This document shows positions 62,560 through 64,000 of a stretch of 64,000 bases of DNA, one piece after another. Every line of letters starts with the position of its first letter. The stretch's first letter is position 1. The notes below the pieces were generated by a model. It made no database searches and had not been told where the DNA came from. It worked only from the letters and a program-made list of their open reading frames with translations. Source of the stretch: Holacanthus passer (lineage: Eukaryota > Chordata > Actinopteri > Pomacanthidae); contig JAFREQ010000015.1 in assembly GCA_025331565.1 (NCBI GenBank), positions 4,154,001 through 4,218,000 on the forward strand, written 5' to 3'. A program made the position numbers and the translations under genes.

Positions 62560-63180
62560 CAGTGGGGTTAAAACATTCAGACACTCATTTATCATGACAA
62601 TGCATGATGATATCAAAGCCAGAATTGCTCAAATGAATTTTCTCAACAGGCACTGTGATGTGCAATCCTCTCAGATCATTTATTCAGGCTCAAATTTAAT
62701 TTAAAAATGAAAGACTGGCTGTGACCAGTGGCTCCTGTGGTGATGTGATAAGAGCCACTGCAGCATTCATATCAAAGAAATTCTCCCTCATATTGTATTT
62801 ATCTGCTTTTTTTTAATCAATTTTCCTGCCGAGCCAAGAGGCAGCCGGGGCATTAATGGGTGAAATAAGAAGGATTTGGGTCGTAATGATGTGACGTACA
62901 GTGGCTTTCTGCGTGTTCCCATCAGGCACCTCTCATCAGAGGTGGCTGAAAAGGCCAAATGATGAATCCCTGTGAGTTAATCCCCCCTCTTCTCTCTGTG
63001 TCTTCAGCCCGGCAGATGTTTTCCTTTTGACCTGCACAAAAGGCCTCTGTTTTTGGTTCCAGGCTTGTCCATTCCTCAAAGGTCACAGGTCACTCTGGTC
63101 TCAGGGTGAGGCTGTCACCGCAAATCTAAACATTTAACAGCCATCAGAGCGTGATGAAAACACAGTCCCCGCGAGAAGGC
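62560..63180. other. Complex non-repetitive stretch, possible conserved non-coding element
   Basis: Unlike the surrounding AT-rich sequence, this segment has balanced composition and no microsatellites or open frames. It carries several homeodomain/forkhead-like cores (cattaatggg, aatcaatttt, ctgttttttgg-type runs). Conservation cannot be judged from one sequence. Confidence 0.25.
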
Positions 63181-64000
63181 TGTGCAGATGCCTCCTGATT
63201 ACTTTGAGTAAAGACCTACTTTCCATATGCTGATGCGGTTGAGAGCACAGGCTAACACCCTGAGATTGAATTACAGTGGTTGCTGGGGATGCCTCAGGGA
63301 GACAGCCGGCCTAACTTTAGACACTCGGACACGAAGGGGGTGGATGGTCGTATTTGTTATGGGATGGCCCTCTGTAACAGACCTTAAAGGTTAACTTAAA
63401 TGGTTAAAATGTTAACTGGATCAATTGTCGAGTGAGTTGTGTTCGGGCCTGCCCAGAAATGCTGAAGGGTGGGGTTTAAGGACCCACCCTGTAATCTTAA
63501 CTTTAAAAGAGGTCTCATAACTTAAAGCCAAAGAAAACTAAGGATTATTTTAAATTCGACCAATTCTGAACTGGATGTAAAAAGAAAAAAGGTGGGTTGC
63601 ACACAGTTAAACAAAACAGAAACTTCATGTTGGAATGAAAAGGTTTAATTAGACATGAGTGAAACTCTTGCAAAAATATATGTACATGGTTAAATTCTGA
63701 TTGTAGAGAAACTAGAATTTTGATAGACAGGTCTATGAAAACTGTATCAGTTTAGATCAAATGCATAAACATACGTATGTTCAATTTGTATGGAGTGAAA
63801 TATTAAAATTAATGTATGTCAAGCTCATTTTAGAGTAAACAATGCACCCATTACGGTATTGCAGTGTCATTTATTGAGGTCAGACATCTGAGCAAAGACC
63901 AAAAAGCCACTTTAGACAGCAATTGAACTCATTAAGTTGCTTAACACATGCTCCAGATTTGAAAGAAAAGAGTATTTGTATATCCACCCACTGTGACAGA
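63181..64000. other. Right-hand end of window, no feature seen
   Basis: No supported gene, RNA or repeat family recognised. Confidence 0.5.

Noticed and set aside
1..64000. CRISPR arrays, operons, prophage or viral genes
   Set aside because: All tandem repeats are microsatellites or the coding minisatellite, genes are intron-rich and eukaryotic, and no viral protein was recognised.

Overview
The window is nuclear DNA from a ray-finned fish, most likely an advanced teleost. It has compact multi-exon genes with GT-AG introns. It also carries dispersed repeats that I recognise from memory as teleost families, and the gene order matches a known vertebrate block. No prokaryotic or viral genes were seen. 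All exon boundaries below were read by eye from splice signals, reading phase and protein similarity recalled from memory; no search was run.

Layout, left to right: (1) 1-13.1 kb, minus strand: kdm4a-like histone demethylase, complete at its 5' end and cut by the window edge inside the second PHD-type zinc module. (2) 13.6-14.0 kb, plus strand: a CCAAT/E-box/ISRE-like promoter candidate facing away from kdm4a, with no recognisable protein. (3) 15.2-22.6 kb, minus: abhd8, four coding exons plus a remote 5'UTR exon. (4) 24.3-25.9 kb, plus: mrpl34. (5) 26.6-29.0 kb, plus: dda1. (6) 30.5-44.1 kb, minus: ano8, 18 coding exons, with a tRNA-Lys(CTT) inside one intron. (7) 44.2-50.5 kb: intergenic, repeat fragments only. 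(8) 50.5-56.5 kb, minus: plvap, whose fourth coding exon contains a 12-copy, 84-bp coding minisatellite. (9) 56.5-64 kb: mostly non-coding and repeat-derived, with a weak candidate for the first two exons of a secreted-protein gene at 62.2-62.45 kb and a complex non-repetitive stretch after it.

abhd8(-), mrpl34(+), dda1(+), ano8(-), plvap(-) reproduce the order and orientation of the human 19p13.11 block. GTPBP3, which lies between ANO8 and PLVAP in human, is not seen here. kdm4a is on a different human chromosome, so its position beside abhd8 is a lineage difference. The genes are functionally unrelated (chromatin, lipase-like hydrolase, mitochondrial ribosome, ubiquitin ligase adaptor, ER-plasma membrane tether, endothelial diaphragm).

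The most unusual element is plvap exon 4. It adds about 340 residues of near-identical 28-residue Ser/Thr/Gly repeats to the extracellular end of the protein. One repeat copy lacks a single A in a homopolymer. That loss breaks the frame, and exon-phase arithmetic shows the frame would otherwise run cleanly into the last exon.
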